DNA of 64,000 bases from Eulemur rufifrons (Eukaryota > Chordata > Mammalia > Primates > Lemuridae). The notes below the pieces were generated by a model that was not told the DNA's origin, ran no database searches, and worked only from the letters and a program-made list of their open reading frames with translations. Each line of letters begins with the position of its first letter. Position 1 is the stretch's first letter. The stretch spans positions 7,620,501 through 7,684,500 of the forward strand of contig NC_091002.1 in the NCBI RefSeq assembly GCF_041146395.1. Reading direction: 5' to 3'. Made by a program: the position numbers and the translations under genes. Of the stretch, positions 12,101 to 24,058 are shown one piece after another.

Positions 12101-15100
12101 GTTGGGTTGTGTGTGGCAGGAAAACAAAAACCAAACCGTGGAGGAGAGGTCCAAAGTCAGTCCTGGGTGTGTCTGGGCTCAGTGGGAGACAGACACCACG
12201 CTGGCCAGGTGTGGAGCAGAAGGGTCCTAGAGCCTGCTGTCCCCTGTACCTGCTTGGTCTCCTGGCTGTGGCTGGCAAGGATAGCAAGGCCATCTTCCCA
12301 GAAGGACCTCGGGCCGGTCGCCTCACCATGGTCCCACCTGCCCCCCGGGCTGTGCAGTGACCCAGGGAGAATGCAGGTCCAGGGCACAGCCGGGGAGGCC
12401 ACACAGGACCCTCCCTCCCTCCGACTCTGCCCCCTTCACTGGCTACATCCCTCCTGAACGAGGACAGTGAACCGGTACTGGGTTGGTACAAGAATTCCAA
12501 CCCTTGACCCCAAATCAGTGGGATCCAGACAACTGTCCTAGACCAGCGGCTGGCGGAAAAGGGAGCAGACTCGACTAACCCCTGCCACAGGCCGACCAAG
12601 ACACCACCACGTCCCAACGCCTGGCCCCACCCGATCCTGAGGCCTGCACCCCACGGCAAAGAGCAGGGCAAGCCCAGCACTGCCCGCCTGCCAGGCACCC
12701 CTGAGACACGCCCCCCTGGCTGAGGACACCTTTCCTGATCACAGAAGCATGTCCATGGGACAAACTCTCAAAATTAAAATGTAGACACAAAGTAAAAAAC
12801 TCAGCCATGTTACCTTAGGATCCTGTGCAAGTTAACTACATACATAGCACATTCTACATATGTGAAGGCCTAATAGTTAAATAGAATTTCTTTGTTGAAA
12901 GGGCAAGACATATTCTAAGCAGGAAAGCTGAACATGTTCACAGGAAAGGGAAAATGAGCGCAGAACAGCGTCACAGTTCCATCAGGAAACGACTGTCTTC
13001 TCGAGACTCGCCCCAAGCCCTGAAGCTCGGCGGCGCAGACAGCAGCCCCACCTCGGCTCGACACCACGCAGGCTTTGGAGGCCTCGGACAAACGCAAGGG
13101 TACCTTGTGCCACAGCTTCTCCAGCCGCGGGTCGCCCAGCGAGTCCTCCTGGGAGCCGTCGCCGAGCGAGTTGCTGTCCACCTGCCGGGCGTCCTTCCTC
13201 CCGTCCAGGCCGTACTTGGCCAAGATGACTAGGAGAGAAGGGGAGGTTTATTTAACACGGTTTCTCTTGAGAAACGGGAGCCAACACGTCTCAACTCCCA
13301 GAGTGGGGAGACAGGTTTGCTTCTCACTTTCTGGAAGTTTCCTCTTACCCCAGTTTTATGGATGACCACTTGCGATCTGGCGGGAATAAGAATATAAGCA
13401 AACTTGGGGGCTGCAAGACTCTCAGCATTTACAAACATGTCCAGTGATGCACGGGACACCCCAGGGCAGCCGCAGCCCCAATTCCTGCCGCAGGGTAAAC
13501 TCGATGACAGAACAGAGGCCCCACTGGCTGAGCATGCAGTGTGACGGCGGGGAGAGCTTTCCAACAGCCCAAATCACATTTTTATTTGGAGGAAAACATT
13601 TTCTAAAGAACAAACTTCAGTGTTCAGCCGGGCCTAGTGGATCATGCCTGTAATATTGGCACTCTGGGAGGCTGAGGCGGGAGGATTACTGGAGGTGAGG
13701 AGTTCGAGACCAGCCTAAGCAAGAGCAAGACCCTGTCTCTACTGAAAAAATAGAAAGAAATTAGCTGAGCTTGGTGGTGCATGCCTGTAGTCCCAGCTAC
13801 TCGGGAGGCTGAGGCAGGATGTTCCCCTGAGCCCAGGAGTTTGAAGTTGCTGTGAGCGAGGCTGACGCCATGGCACTCTAGCCTGGGCAACAGAGTGAGA
13901 TTCTGTCTCAAACAAAACAAAACACTTCAGTGTTAGCAGCTTCTAACAAAAAGTGACTAGTGGTAGCCAGGAGAAATTTCGTCACCAGTGTGCTGCTGCC
14001 CAGTCAACATGGGGGACAGGGGAGCTTCCAGACAATCTGCCCATGCGTTATCCCCACGGCCCGGAGGGTTCCCTCCCAGCACACATCGTCACTGCTAACA
14101 CGAGAGCAGGGGCTGAACGCCAGCCTGGTGCAGACAGGCAGCTGGGCTGAGGACGGGCTGGTGCTCGGGAACACAGCGAGCGGAGGCTGGGGCTTGGTCT
14201 AGCCTCTGTCCAAGGCAGCAGCTCTCCAGAGGCCGGTTCTGACTTGCCAGCCAGCGCCGCGGCTCTGTGGGACAAGCCCTCTGCTAGGTGTCCCTGGAAT
14301 CCAGGACTCGCCTGCTTGCCCCTGCCTCTTGTCCCTTTCAGGGGGCTCTCCTAGGCCCCACTTCCTGCAGAGCCCACCCTGCCGTTCCCTTCAGGGCTTC
14401 ACTTGGCCTCTCCCAAACTCCCAGCTGCTTCTTCCCTAGAAGCTTGGTACGGAGCTTCCTGGGTTTTCTGAGTCACCAGGAGCTTGGAGCCAGAGGCTGG
14501 AGAAGCTGCCTCAGAATCCCAAAAGGCAAACTGCCCACAGTCACACTTGGCAGCCTCCTGTGAAGGCTCCGGATTCTGGGGTGCTGGGTTCCGCATGGAG
14601 CACCGAAGCTGGCGGTGGCCTCAGGAGTGCAGAACCCTTAGGGCTCTGGAGAGGACAACCCGCCCTGCACCCTGCACCTGGGAGTGAGGCGGCCCGGGGG
14701 TCGGGTGGACATGGGGATGGCAGAGCACCCTGGAGCGAAGCGCAGGACTGTCCCAGGACTGACCCCCAGGCGGTGTGCTCCCGAGGTGCTGGGGCCTGGC
14801 CAGGTGACCAAACATCCCGGCGTGCCCAGGCAGAGCTGGCTACAGTCGGTGCCCTAGGGCTGTTAGCGGCAGCGCCCGTTCTCGTCCCCAGGCTCCTGGG
14901 CTGGACACTGCACTAGATGGCCCCAGACACGGCATCAGCCTTTGTGACAGCTCGGGGGACTGAGGGAACTTGGGGAGTCCAGGGGCCACATCCAGAAGGT
15001 AGGCCGGTCGCCACTCAGAAAGCTTGGGCACCTCAGGGGACCTCTCCCTCCTGAGTGCTCGGCAGGGCCTGTTTCCTGGACGCCAGCTCTTAGCATCCCA

Positions 15101-18100
15101 CTGATCTTCTGCCAGGTCACCTGGCACCAGCAAAGAGACCAACATCACCCAGGCAGAAAACAGAGGCAGCTGCACGTGGGCCACAGACCTGGACTCGGCC
15201 GAGGCTGGAAGCCACGCCAGGGAGGGCGCTGAGCCTGGCAGTGAGAGGAGCGGGTCGTTAGCCCACCTCTCTCTGCCCCGCACGCTCCTCCCACTCGGCT
15301 CCGGGGGCTGGTTCCCTCTGGGAAGGACCAGGGACCCTCACAGCTCGACCCTCCCAGGCTGCCGCTGCCACATGGCCAGGTCCTTCCCCGTCAGGCATTA
15401 ACTCCGGGACAGGCTCCCTTCCTGGCCCTTGGGAGGTGTGACTATCCAGAACTGTTTCCACTGTCCCCCGTCACCTGGCAGTCCCTGTCACTACATCTTG
15501 GCCTATGTTCTGCCCACACCCTTGAACATATACAGTAGAAATGAAGGCAGCTCTCTGCCTGCATTCCAGGCACAGCCACACGGCGTGCCCGGTGATATCT
15601 GACAATGGCAGGAGGAGGGCAGCTGGGGACAGAGCACCGGCTCTGGAGTCAGAAAACTCCAGCTTCAAATCTTTGCCGCACTGCTCTCAGCTGTACAAGT
15701 CTGGACAAGTTACTTAACCTCTCTGAGCCTTTCAAATGGGATCACAGTATCTCAGAGTTTTAGGCAGTAGATGTTCTGGCATTAGGCCTAAGGAAGGGAC
15801 TTTGGAAACGGCAACTTGTGTCACTGTGCAAGACTCATGTCACCAAGAACTGTGATGCCTGAGGAAGGCAGCACGTGGGCAGTGCCAAGCCAGAGCAGCC
15901 TCCAGGCATGGTGGGGCTTTGTGGCCTTGCTCGGGGGCCACAACTACAGTAGCAACAGCCACCGCCCCAGGCCTCCTATGGCCAGTACTGCACTTGGTTC
16001 GCGACCACAGTCCCATGAGACAGGAGGAGGACCGGGGCACGGGGACCCGCAGTGTGCCCAGGTCACACAGAGCCGGGGGTAAAGAGGCGCCCACGGTCGG
16101 GCCGCAGGGAGGCACAGGGTCGCCATGGGACCTGACGGTGCCGCCTCTGCTCTCTGCGTCTGGACAGAAGGCAAGCAGTCAGCTGGGAGCACCGCTCCCC
16201 GAGTCCCGCTGACCCAAGCCCCACGGGGCAGGGCGCCGGGGCCCCACCCTCTTCCCGCCAGAGCCCTGCTCAACGGGCCATGGGGAGGGGAGGATGGCAG
16301 ACAAGGAGGGTCTGAAAGAACAGTCACAACCTTGTCTTTTAAAAAGCTCTGGACCTGAGAACACACGTGTCTCCCACATACTGGGCGCCTGGCAGACGAC
16401 GGCTCTGCCTCTTCTTGAATACCCACGGGAACAAGAAGCTCACTAACTGCGTCACGACACAGTCCACGCTGACACTAGAAAGCTGTTTTCATAGCATGAA
16501 AACCTGCTTCCCTGGAACTCCAAGATGCTGGGGACGCGCCTGCTGCCTCTCCGGGCGGCTGCGCGTTCTGCTGCGCAAGCACTCCAGGGCCTCTGGCTGG
16601 CTGCACAGCCCTCCCTCCAGTTTGCCAACGACACTCCTGAAGCAGCACAGGAGCTGGGGCCACAGCCAAGGCTGCGCTGCCCTCGGAGGGGAGCCCTGCA
16701 CAGGCGGCCCCCACCCCCTGGCAAAGGTGAGGGAACCAAGAAGTCAGCACCACTGAGGCTGGGTGGCTGCTTCCCCACATACTGGTTGAGCACCTCTTAC
16801 CTAAAAACCTGAAATCTGAAATGCCCCCCAAATCTGAAACTTTTTGAGCACTTCCTTCACATCATGCTTGAAGGAAATGCTCACTGAAGCATTTAGGATT
16901 TCTGCATTCGGGATGCTGAACCAGTAGGTGTAATGCAAGTATTCCAAAATCTGAAAAAAAATTGAAGCCTGAAACACTTGTGGCCTGAGCTTTCCGGATA
17001 AGGGACGAGAGTGAAGAACAAAGGTACCGCTGAGGCTGCGTCTCAGTCTCGCTTCCTTCTCCCCATCTTCGTCTAAGCCTTCGACCTTCAGCTTCTTCAA
17101 GGCAAGCTCCTCCCTCTCTTGTATCTTCAGGTCAGCGTGGAGCTCGGCCAGCTTCACGGGGGCCAGATGGAGCTGCCAAGCGAGAACAGAGGGATCCGTG
17201 ACAACCAGCTACAGGGCGGCGCGGACACAGCACGAGGCACCGACCTCTAAGGAGGTGATGACCAGGAGATCCGGGAGACCAGGAGGAGACAGAGTTAGGG
17301 CCACTGACAACAGGATTCAAAACCCCACATGTTCACGGACAAGAACGTCCAAAGACAGCCAGCCTTTACACACAGACATGTCTCAAGCCACGCTCTGGAA
17401 ACCCCGAGTATGCCCAGGTGCCATTTCGCTAACTATAGCTGCCAGTGCTCCAGCTGCCCACACTTGGCTCCCGTAGCAGGACACCCTACCTTTCCCACCC
17501 TGCCCCCTGGTGACACTCCCTGGCCACTCAGTAAGCAGGGTGAGAGGGATGCAGGGGCCCGGACGAGGGGCTTGGTGAAGATGCCCACTACATTGTTCCT
17601 ACACTACACATCTATCACAGAATGTAAACTAAAACCACCAGAGAGAGCAGAAGATTGAATTTACAGAAAACTTGTGAATAAAATCTTAAAAACTAAACCC
17701 AAGCACAACCATGGCTGCCCTGGGACACGGGATGCTGCCCAGGCAGAGGGAACGCACGGGTGAAGGTCAGGCACCTGAGCTTGCGGTCCCAGATGAGGGG
17801 AAAATAGCAAGCACAGATTCCTAGAAGTCCTGTTTCAAAAAAAAAAAAAACAAAAAACAAACCCACTGTAATTTCAGATTTGCCCTGTCTTCACTTCCCA
17901 AGGACCCTCAATCTCTACCTCTGAAGTACACCATGATCTCTAGTGACACTGTGAAATGCTTCTTAAAGGGGTCTGGATGCTTCTGGATCAGGAATGACTC
18001 ACGCTCTTACCTGCTCAAGAGTAAACCACAGAGGTACGAACCCTCAATGCTCTGTCTGGCCGGCTGCCACGTTGGGGGCGAGGGCATGTCGCTGAGGGCT

Positions 18101-21100
18101 TCCCCACCCCCACCCCCACCCCCGGCACGCTTTCTTCATCCCATCCCTGTCCCATCCAGCTCTGGGGCTGGGGTGAGGGAAGGACAAGGGAAGGTGACCA
18201 TTAGGCATGCTGCTTTGGGGTTTTTAAAGACAGAGCTTAATGCCTGATTTCCAAGCCACACCCAAGCTAACTGGGAAAAAGCTGTGCACCTCATTTACAT
18301 TGTGACACCAGGATATTTTAGGGTCTGAAAAGTCCTGCAGCAAAGGAACCCGTCAGCATGGTGGAGCCCTGATTCCCAAAGCTGTTTGATCTCAGACCAG
18401 CGAACTTCCCTGAGGACCTGCATTCTCGGAACAAGTCCTGGAGCGGACGCCTGCATCTCGCTTCCCCTGGGGCTTCCCCACCATGTCCATTCTGCTCCAG
18501 GAGGGAGCTCCCCAGCTCCTGCTCATCTGAGCTCTGATCCAGGTGCACTGGCTGGAATTGTGCCATCACCTGTGTGTGCCTCTGATTGTGCAAGTTTCAA
18601 TATGGCATCTGTTTTCCCTTGGAGATTTTGAATATTAATCTTTAAGTTTCACTAGCTATTTTCTAACATAAATGGTCATAAATACAACACAAGCAAATAT
18701 TTGAAGTATGTGTGTTATATGTCCATAAAAAGATTACGTAAAAGGAGTAAATATCCATAGGAAACGTCATGTTAAGACCCACCTGCTGTTTCTGCACGTG
18801 CACCCACACTGCCGCAGCCCCCGGGACTTGTGGGAGGCCCAGACCTTCCGTGTGCACACACAGCAGGGGCATGAGTTTCCTCCTGACTCCAACGGAGCCG
18901 TCCCCTTTGTCTGGAGCTCCAGCCCTCAGGAACCTCCCTGGCCCACTTGCCCCTGTGGAGGCTGAACCACCCCTCCCCCTGCAGCTCACTCCTCCCTGCC
19001 ACCTGGGCTCTCGGGGCTGAGCCAGGCCTGGGGGCAATGAGACCCCTAGACCTCAAGGGGCCCATGGGCAAAACCGGACAACTGGGTGGTGGCACCTGCC
19101 AGCTCCGCCCTCTCTTCTCTCAAAACCGCACTCCAAGGCCACAGCCACCCAGCTGTGCAGGCCCCCCTGTCCAGGAGTTTAAAATCTAACTGGGGAAAAA
19201 TTCAGATCACTGAGGCAAGTTCCTCAAAGGAATGGCAGGGCCAAGGGCAGGGAAGAGTTTCTAATTCTCTAGAAGTTTCTCTGACCCTGCCCTCTGCATC
19301 TTCCCTGCGGGTACTCCTGGGGCAGGGTCTCTGTTGTTCAGCATTTCCTGGTACAGATCCCCCCTCACCTCCAGGGACTGATTTCCAAGCCCCTCCCTTA
19401 CCTTAAAACCCTTTCACTCAGTGCCTCCGACACACCTCCACCTGGCTGCCCCTCACCTGGCCCGACCTGCCCAGCACCCCACCATGCCCTGGATGCCTTC
19501 CGGAGACTAGAAGCACGGAAGTCTGTGTGCTCCCAGGACAGGAAGAACTTGGCGATGAGGAACTCGAGTGATGCCAAGCTCCTGAGGGAGTCAGTGGGGT
19601 CGGCAAAGTCAGGGGACAGGGAAGAATGAGCTGAGCGAGACTACTGGGCCATTCCGGTGGCACAAAGCCACTGCACAAAGCAGCCTTGGCTCCCAGGCTC
19701 ATACTGCTTACAATTTTAAGCCCATATTTATCTATTTTCTGTTCATGACAAAAAGTCTTAGTACAACAGACAGAGCTTCTTTGTCTACTTCCCTACACGC
19801 TGAATGTGGCTGCTGTTACTACATAGAGTCTTATTGTGTACCTTCTTACGTGCTGTGCTCCTCAGAGAAAGGGGGGCCTGTAGCCCACCCCAGGGTGCCA
19901 AGACCCAGGGCGTCCCTCCTGTCTGGGCACAAGCCCTGCCCATGGCAGGAGCAGCACCCGTGGGGCAGATGATTTTGGCTCCGTTCTGTGGAGTACTGGT
20001 GGTGAGTGGCCCGGGTCTGCCCTCTCTGGGGCTACAGGCAGAGAACCCAGGTGTCCCCTGACCACCAGCTAGTTCCTCTGCTGGGGAGATCTGAAGGCCT
20101 CAGGCAGACAGACAAAGCCCTGGCCCAGGTGTGCTTCCTGGTGGGCTCAAGGACAGGCACCATCACCTGTAACCTGTGGTCTTCCCTCACCCCTGTGGCC
20201 ACCTGACCTGTCATTTCCTCCCATCCACCTCCCAGGGCCCTGGGAGAGTGGAGCCAGTGCTGTTGGGAAGGTGCTCCGAGAGCTGCACCATCTGGAACCC
20301 ATGGGGGGGTGTCCTTGTTCTGCCTTCGCAAACCACTAACTCTCAGATCCCAGGCCACTGAGGGTTTAAATTCCACGTGAGCTGCTGCTCACTTTCCACT
20401 GCCTATGAGCTAGCTCAGTGCTGAAAGTGCCCTGCAGCAATGCCACAGATCCGCCATCGGCTCCACTAGGAAAGGAGGAAGGCAAGCAGGTCACACGCAA
20501 ACGCCAGCTCCCATTTCTGCATTCTTTCACCTCTTTCAAGTTAAATGTTAACGCATTAAATTAGAAGAACTGCTTAATCGAAACCAAGTGCAAAACAGAA
20601 TCTGTCATATATTAAATAGTGATCGTGCAAATATGCAGGGAAGAAAGTTGGCTTTTCTGGAACAAATGACACCACCCCAGAGCTCAAAGAGGGCACTCGC
20701 GTCCTCAGATGGCCAGCGGCCGGCTATCTGTATCGGTGCCCTGACTGTGCCCAGACCTGAGGACCCTGCACCATGCAGGACCTCAGAACTCTGAGCTCAC
20801 AGAACTGTACCGCCCCGGTCAAGGGTGACGTGAGCATGTCTATGAGCGCTCTGCAGCCGTGCTTGTTAGGTCCTCTCAGCGTCACCAGAAGACATAGCAG
20901 CTCTAAAGAGGGACAAAGTCCCAGACCTGAGGACCACAGAAGCTCCCACAGAGGCTCCCCAAGAGAAGCCTTTGCTCAGCTCCTGCAGCTCCAGAGTTCC
21001 AACATAGCCCTCAGCTCCCGCCACCGCTCAGCAGTCTTGTGACACAGTGGACGTATGTCAACACCATGAGCTGGGCAGAAGCAACCCCAGTTCCTACCAC

Positions 21101-23884
21101 CTAAGCACATCTACGAAACAGGAACTGGGTGACTTCGCAGGAAGTCAAGACTTAAGATGCCGTAATGGATGAAGCACGATTCCCTGGCCTATCCAACAAG
21201 ATGAAAAGCGCTTTAGTGTCTCCTAGAGGCTCCCCCTGCCGTGGCCCCCAAGCCTCAAGGCAGGTATCGCACCCCCAGGCCATGAAAGGCCCGCTAGAAA
21301 GAGAAGATGAGGCCAAGACTTCATCAGACTCTCTTTCTCTTACCCTATACCCAATAATACCCTAAGTAATGCTGTATACTGCGATTTTATATTTAGAAAA
21401 GAAGTGCTTAATGTTTTCAGAGAGCAAATTATAGAAAGGACAAATCCTCCTGGCTGGTGAAGGAAAGTCTCGGAGGCCAGGCGCACTGGTGACAGGCTGT
21501 GCCAGGAGATGCCGCTCTGTGAAAGCAGCACCCACCTCAGGCCAACGCCCGCCCCTCATTCTTTTCAATGAGACCCCATCTCACGACCCCACCTGTGGTG
21601 GGCTAGGTAAGAAGCCGACGGGAACGACTGTCCGCAGAACAATTCTCTGCCTCCATGAATCAGCTGTGGCCCACCACCTCCTGCCCACCCCAGGACCCTG
21701 GTGCTCTCGGTAGCAAGAGGTGAAGCACGAAGACCATCCCAGAAGAACAATGATACCACGAACAACCTTTACAATAAAGATGCCGACAGGTCTGACGCCT
21801 ATATGCCAGCTCACTGAGGACGGCTCGCCATCTGGGACCCTGCTCCCACCAACCCCTGGCAAGCTTCCACTACCTAGAAGGAAAACCAGGACAAGGCAGT
21901 GTGTGCTTCACTGGTCTGCCCGCCAGAGTGTGAGGCTCTCTGAAATAGGGAAGACATATAAAATATCCTAAAACATAACCCCACTCTGGAACAACTTCAC
22001 ATTCTGTTCAGCAAAACAAACTTGCACGTACAATTGGAGAACTTCAGAGCTAGAAGGGATCAGAAAGGTCATCTAGCCCAAGGCTTCAGTCCAAATTTGA
22101 GGTGAGCAGCTCACCCCAGCAGAGTTACTGGCGAACACACAGTGGAGATGCAAGAGGGACGTCAGGTCAAGCGTGCACTGAGCGCTTGAGAACACGAGGA
22201 CCATGCAGGTGCAGCACGAGGGCAGGTGAGCCCCACAGTGGGGCTGAGGAAGCCACTGAGGCTGACAGGCACAGAGGGCTGGTCCTGGGAGGCAGCAGAC
22301 AAAGCGGCATCTGGACTAGCAAGATGCAGCTGACCAGGGCAGCTCAGCAGGGTACGGGGAGGACTTGGGGCCAGGTCCCCAAAGCAAAGGGAGCCCCTCG
22401 GGTTCTTGGGCCCTAGAGTGTTTCCTGAACACAACCTCCAAAATATCCAGACCCATCTCTTCCTTGTCCCAAATTCTCACCTAGGGGGACTCTCTACCCA
22501 GTTGTCAGATGCATTGCACACCCCCCACAGTGGGCATGACCGAGGACAGGGTCCCATGCCCCAGCCACTCCTGGTCACATCTATTCCCTGCTGCTCAGAG
22601 CCCCTTGCCCCTCCGGAGCCCCTTCCTCCAGGAAGCAGTCCTGCCCCTCTGGGCCTGAGTGCCCACTCCACAGGCTGAACGTCATACAATGGGGCTCCAC
22701 TGCTGTGCCCTGCCCAGCGGAGTCCTCAAGGACACGGGTTGGGGAACAAAGCTGGGGCATCAGTCCCCACTGCCCCTGCAGACTGTTCCTCCCAACTGTC
22801 CCTTCCCAACCTCTTTCTCCCCAGCCAAAGTTCTTCCTCTTTTCTGTTCGAAAATGTAGGTCTTATTTTACAAATTATTTACTCTCCTTCTCAAAGAGTC
22901 AGAAATGCTTAAAAGAGGAACACTTCACAGAGGATCCCATCTGACCCTGTCACTTTAGAGAAGATGACAGCGAAGCCCAGAGGGGTAGGTCACAGTTTGC
23001 AAATACCCATTTCACCAAACAAAAACCATCATGTTAGTGAAGGAGCCAGGGCAGCACAAACAGCTGCAATCCCAGCTCAGCTCTGACTGCCCAAGTGACC
23101 TTGGGGATGCCCTTTCTCCTCTGGGCTTCTGTATCTACATCTCTAAAATGAAGGTCAGATTAGATCATCTGTTAAGCTGACCTTCAACACCGCCTTGTCT
23201 TGTGTTCTAAACTGATCCCACGTCCTTCACCCAAATTAACAAGAATGGGCCGGCTTCCGGGATTTCTCCTGTCCCTGCACACATCTTTGTGCCCATCACC
23301 GTGTTTTTCTTGTTCTTCCATATAGACAGAAATAAAGCGATGGAAAAGGTACAGGCTTGGAAGGCAGGAGACCTGAGATCTAACCAGGTTCTATCTCTAA
23401 CTCTGGAGAAGTGGCTCAGCTCAGCGCACGGGCCAGGCTGGGCAGCGCTGCAACCCTTAACCTTTGGGAGTCTCAGCCTTCAGCTGCGCTGGGCTGCACT
23501 ACAGCTCTCTGGCGCCGGCACGAAGGTCCCCGCGGTCTTGGGCAAATCACCTTCACGTCTGGGTCCCTTCCCTGCCGCAGGTGGGGTCGGAGTGCACCAC
23601 CTGACCCTTGGGGAGGCTGTACCAAGGACAGGGCTCGTGACCCGCACCCCCGGCCTGCGCCCCTGTCCCCGGGCCCTCGCTCACCCGCCCCCCGGGCCCT
23701 CTGCTCGGCCGCCCCCGGCCTGCGCCCCTGCCCCCGGGCCCTCGCTTACCCGCCGGGCCTTCTCCCACAGCTGATTCAGCTTCTCCATACGGAATTCCTC
23801 CCCGGGCTCGCGCTTCAGGGGCGGCTCGGGCTGGTTCTTCTCCCGCGAGTACTTGCCGCCATGGCTCGCCGCGGGCCGGGACCT

Positions 23885-23916
<32 letters not shown>

Positions 23917-23959
23917 CCGGAACCCCGCGCGGCCCCAGTCGGACCCTTCGCGACGCCAT
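6117..23959 (-). CDS. LRPAP1: LRPAP1, LDL receptor-related protein-associated protein 1 (RAP), 8 coding exons
   Basis: Rebuilt as complement of join(6117..6179, 7350..7526, 8949..9031, 10599..10757, 11810..11930, 13104..13228, 17028..17172, 23750..23959). Every intron is GT-AG and the phases agree, giving 360 residues against 357 in human. RAP is an ER/early-Golgi chaperone that binds LDL-receptor-family members (LRP1, megalin, VLDLR) and blocks premature ligand binding. Visible parts: a signal peptide (about 1-36) with ten consecutive leucines; a mature start near Tyr37 by homology; three helical-bundle domains at about 54-148, 149-255 and 256-360; an N-glycosylation sequon at N271; and the C-terminal ER-retrieval signal HNEL. 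Domain 3 keeps the lysines matching human mature K256 and K270 (here K293, K307) and the pH-sensing histidines (H294, H296, H305). No frameshift or premature stop is present. Compared with human, two residues are added in the signal peptide and one in exon 3. Identification rests on near-identity to the known RAP protein along its whole length. Confidence 0.97.
7350..7526 (-). CDS. LRPAP1: LRPAP1 coding exon 7 (residues 282-340)
   Basis: It encodes most of domain 3, [20 protein letters not shown] through KTKELGYT. It includes the KHNHYQK receptor-binding and pH-switch cluster. The acceptor is TTCTAG and the donor GTGGGT. Confidence 0.95.
8949..9031 (-). CDS. LRPAP1: LRPAP1 coding exon 6 (residues 254-281)
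   Basis: It encodes [20 protein letters not shown] through LESFR, the start of domain 3. It contains the conserved NLT N-glycosylation sequon. The acceptor is GCGCAG and the donor GTAAGG. Confidence 0.95.
10599..10757 (-). CDS. LRPAP1: LRPAP1 coding exon 5 (residues 201-253, first base of 254)
   Basis: It encodes [20 protein letters not shown] through [12 protein letters not shown], finishing domain 2. The acceptor is CACAG and the donor GTGAGC. The phase matches exon 6, giving Glu254. Confidence 0.95.
11213..11511 (+). mobile_element. Older dimeric Alu in LRPAP1 intron 4
   Basis: Both arms are present with a mid A-rich linker and a short A tail. It is diverged (for example GGCCAGGCAAGGTAGCTCAG at the start) and lacks a clear target-site duplication, so it is older than the lemur-type copies. 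It is antisense to LRPAP1. Confidence 0.9.
11810..11930 (-). CDS. LRPAP1: LRPAP1 coding exon 4 (residues 161-200, first base of 201)
   Basis: It encodes [19 protein letters not shown] through [10 protein letters not shown], part of domain 2. Acceptor TTAG lies above 11930 and donor GTGCTC below 11810. The split codon completes as Asp201 in exon 5. Confidence 0.95.
13104..13228 (-). CDS. LRPAP1: LRPAP1 coding exon 3 (residues 119-160)
   Basis: It encodes [15 protein letters not shown] through [10 protein letters not shown], the end of domain 1 and the start of domain 2. Acceptor TAG lies above 13228 and donor GTACCC below 13104. The linker near residues 136-150 is one residue longer than in human and is locally diverged. 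Confidence 0.95.
13625..13923 (+). mobile_element. Alu SINE in LRPAP1 intron 2
   Basis: Strepsirrhine-type Alu (AAATAGAAAGAAATTAGCTG linker) with a CAAAACAAAAC tail. Its 11-bp target-site duplications ACTTCAGTGTT lie at 13614-13624 and 13924-13934. It is antisense to LRPAP1. Confidence 0.95.
15622..15765 (+). mobile_element. MIR SINE in LRPAP1 intron 2
   Basis: CAAGTTACTTAACCTCTCTG at 15707-15726 is the MIR core, preceded by the GGCTCTGGAGTCAGA left part. It is ancient and degenerate. Confidence 0.85.
16782..17007. mobile_element. MER2 (TcMar-Tigger MITE) remnant in LRPAP1 intron 2
   Basis: It begins CTGGTTGAGCACCTCTTACC and contains repeated AAATCTGAAA-type words, then AACCAGTAGG/TGTAATGCAAGTATTCC. 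It ends TTCCGGATAAGGGA. This order matches the MER2 DNA transposon. The outer terminal inverted repeat on the exon side is lost. It ends about 20 bp from the exon 2 donor. Confidence 0.75.
17028..17172 (-). CDS. LRPAP1: LRPAP1 coding exon 2 (residues 71-118, first base of 119)
   Basis: Acceptor GGCAG lies just above 17172 and donor GTACCT starts at 17027. It encodes [20 protein letters not shown] through the EARLRRSLS stretch of domain 1. The last base is completed by exon 3 to give Val119. A MER2 transposon remnant begins only about 20 bp downstream of this donor. Confidence 0.95.
17173..23749 (-). other. LRPAP1 intron 1 (6.6 kb)
   Basis: Mostly unique, moderately GC-rich sequence, with no coding exon or RNA gene seen. 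It contains a C/A-rich simple patch near 18105-18125 and MIR-type remnants near 23060-23180 and 23345-23430. Long first introns often hold regulatory DNA, but nothing here identifies an element. Confidence 0.6.
23055..23185 (+). mobile_element. MIR-type SINE remnant in intron 1
   Basis: CAAGTGACCTTGGGGATGCC followed by CTCTGGGCTTCTGTATCTAC, with a TAAAATGAAGGTCAGATTAG tail, matches the MIR core and 3' half. Confidence 0.65.
23750..23959 (-). CDS. LRPAP1: LRPAP1 coding exon 1 (residues 1-70)
   Basis: The exon starts at the ATG read from 23959 and ends in frame before a GTAAGC donor at 23749. It encodes the signal peptide, the [12 protein letters not shown] mature N-terminus and the first helix ([17 protein letters not shown]). 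The start is supported by the conserved MAxRRVR opening and its place in a CpG-rich promoter. Codons 16-24 are nine CTG triplets followed by CTC, making a ten-leucine core. Confidence 0.96.
23888..23914 (+). repeat. (CAG)9 / coding (CTG)9 trinucleotide repeat in LRPAP1 exon 1
   Basis: Nine perfect CAG triplets on the plus strand are CTG leucine codons 16-24 of LRPAP1 on the minus strand. They form the hydrophobic core of the signal peptide. The tract is uninterrupted, so length variation is plausible. Confidence 0.95.
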
Positions 23960-24058
23960 CTTTCTCTGCGGCCGGACAGCCCGCGCTCGGCGGTGCGAGG
24001 AGAGGACTGCCCCCATCGCCCCGCCCTGCCCGCCAGTTGCCGCCCCGCGCGCTGCGCG

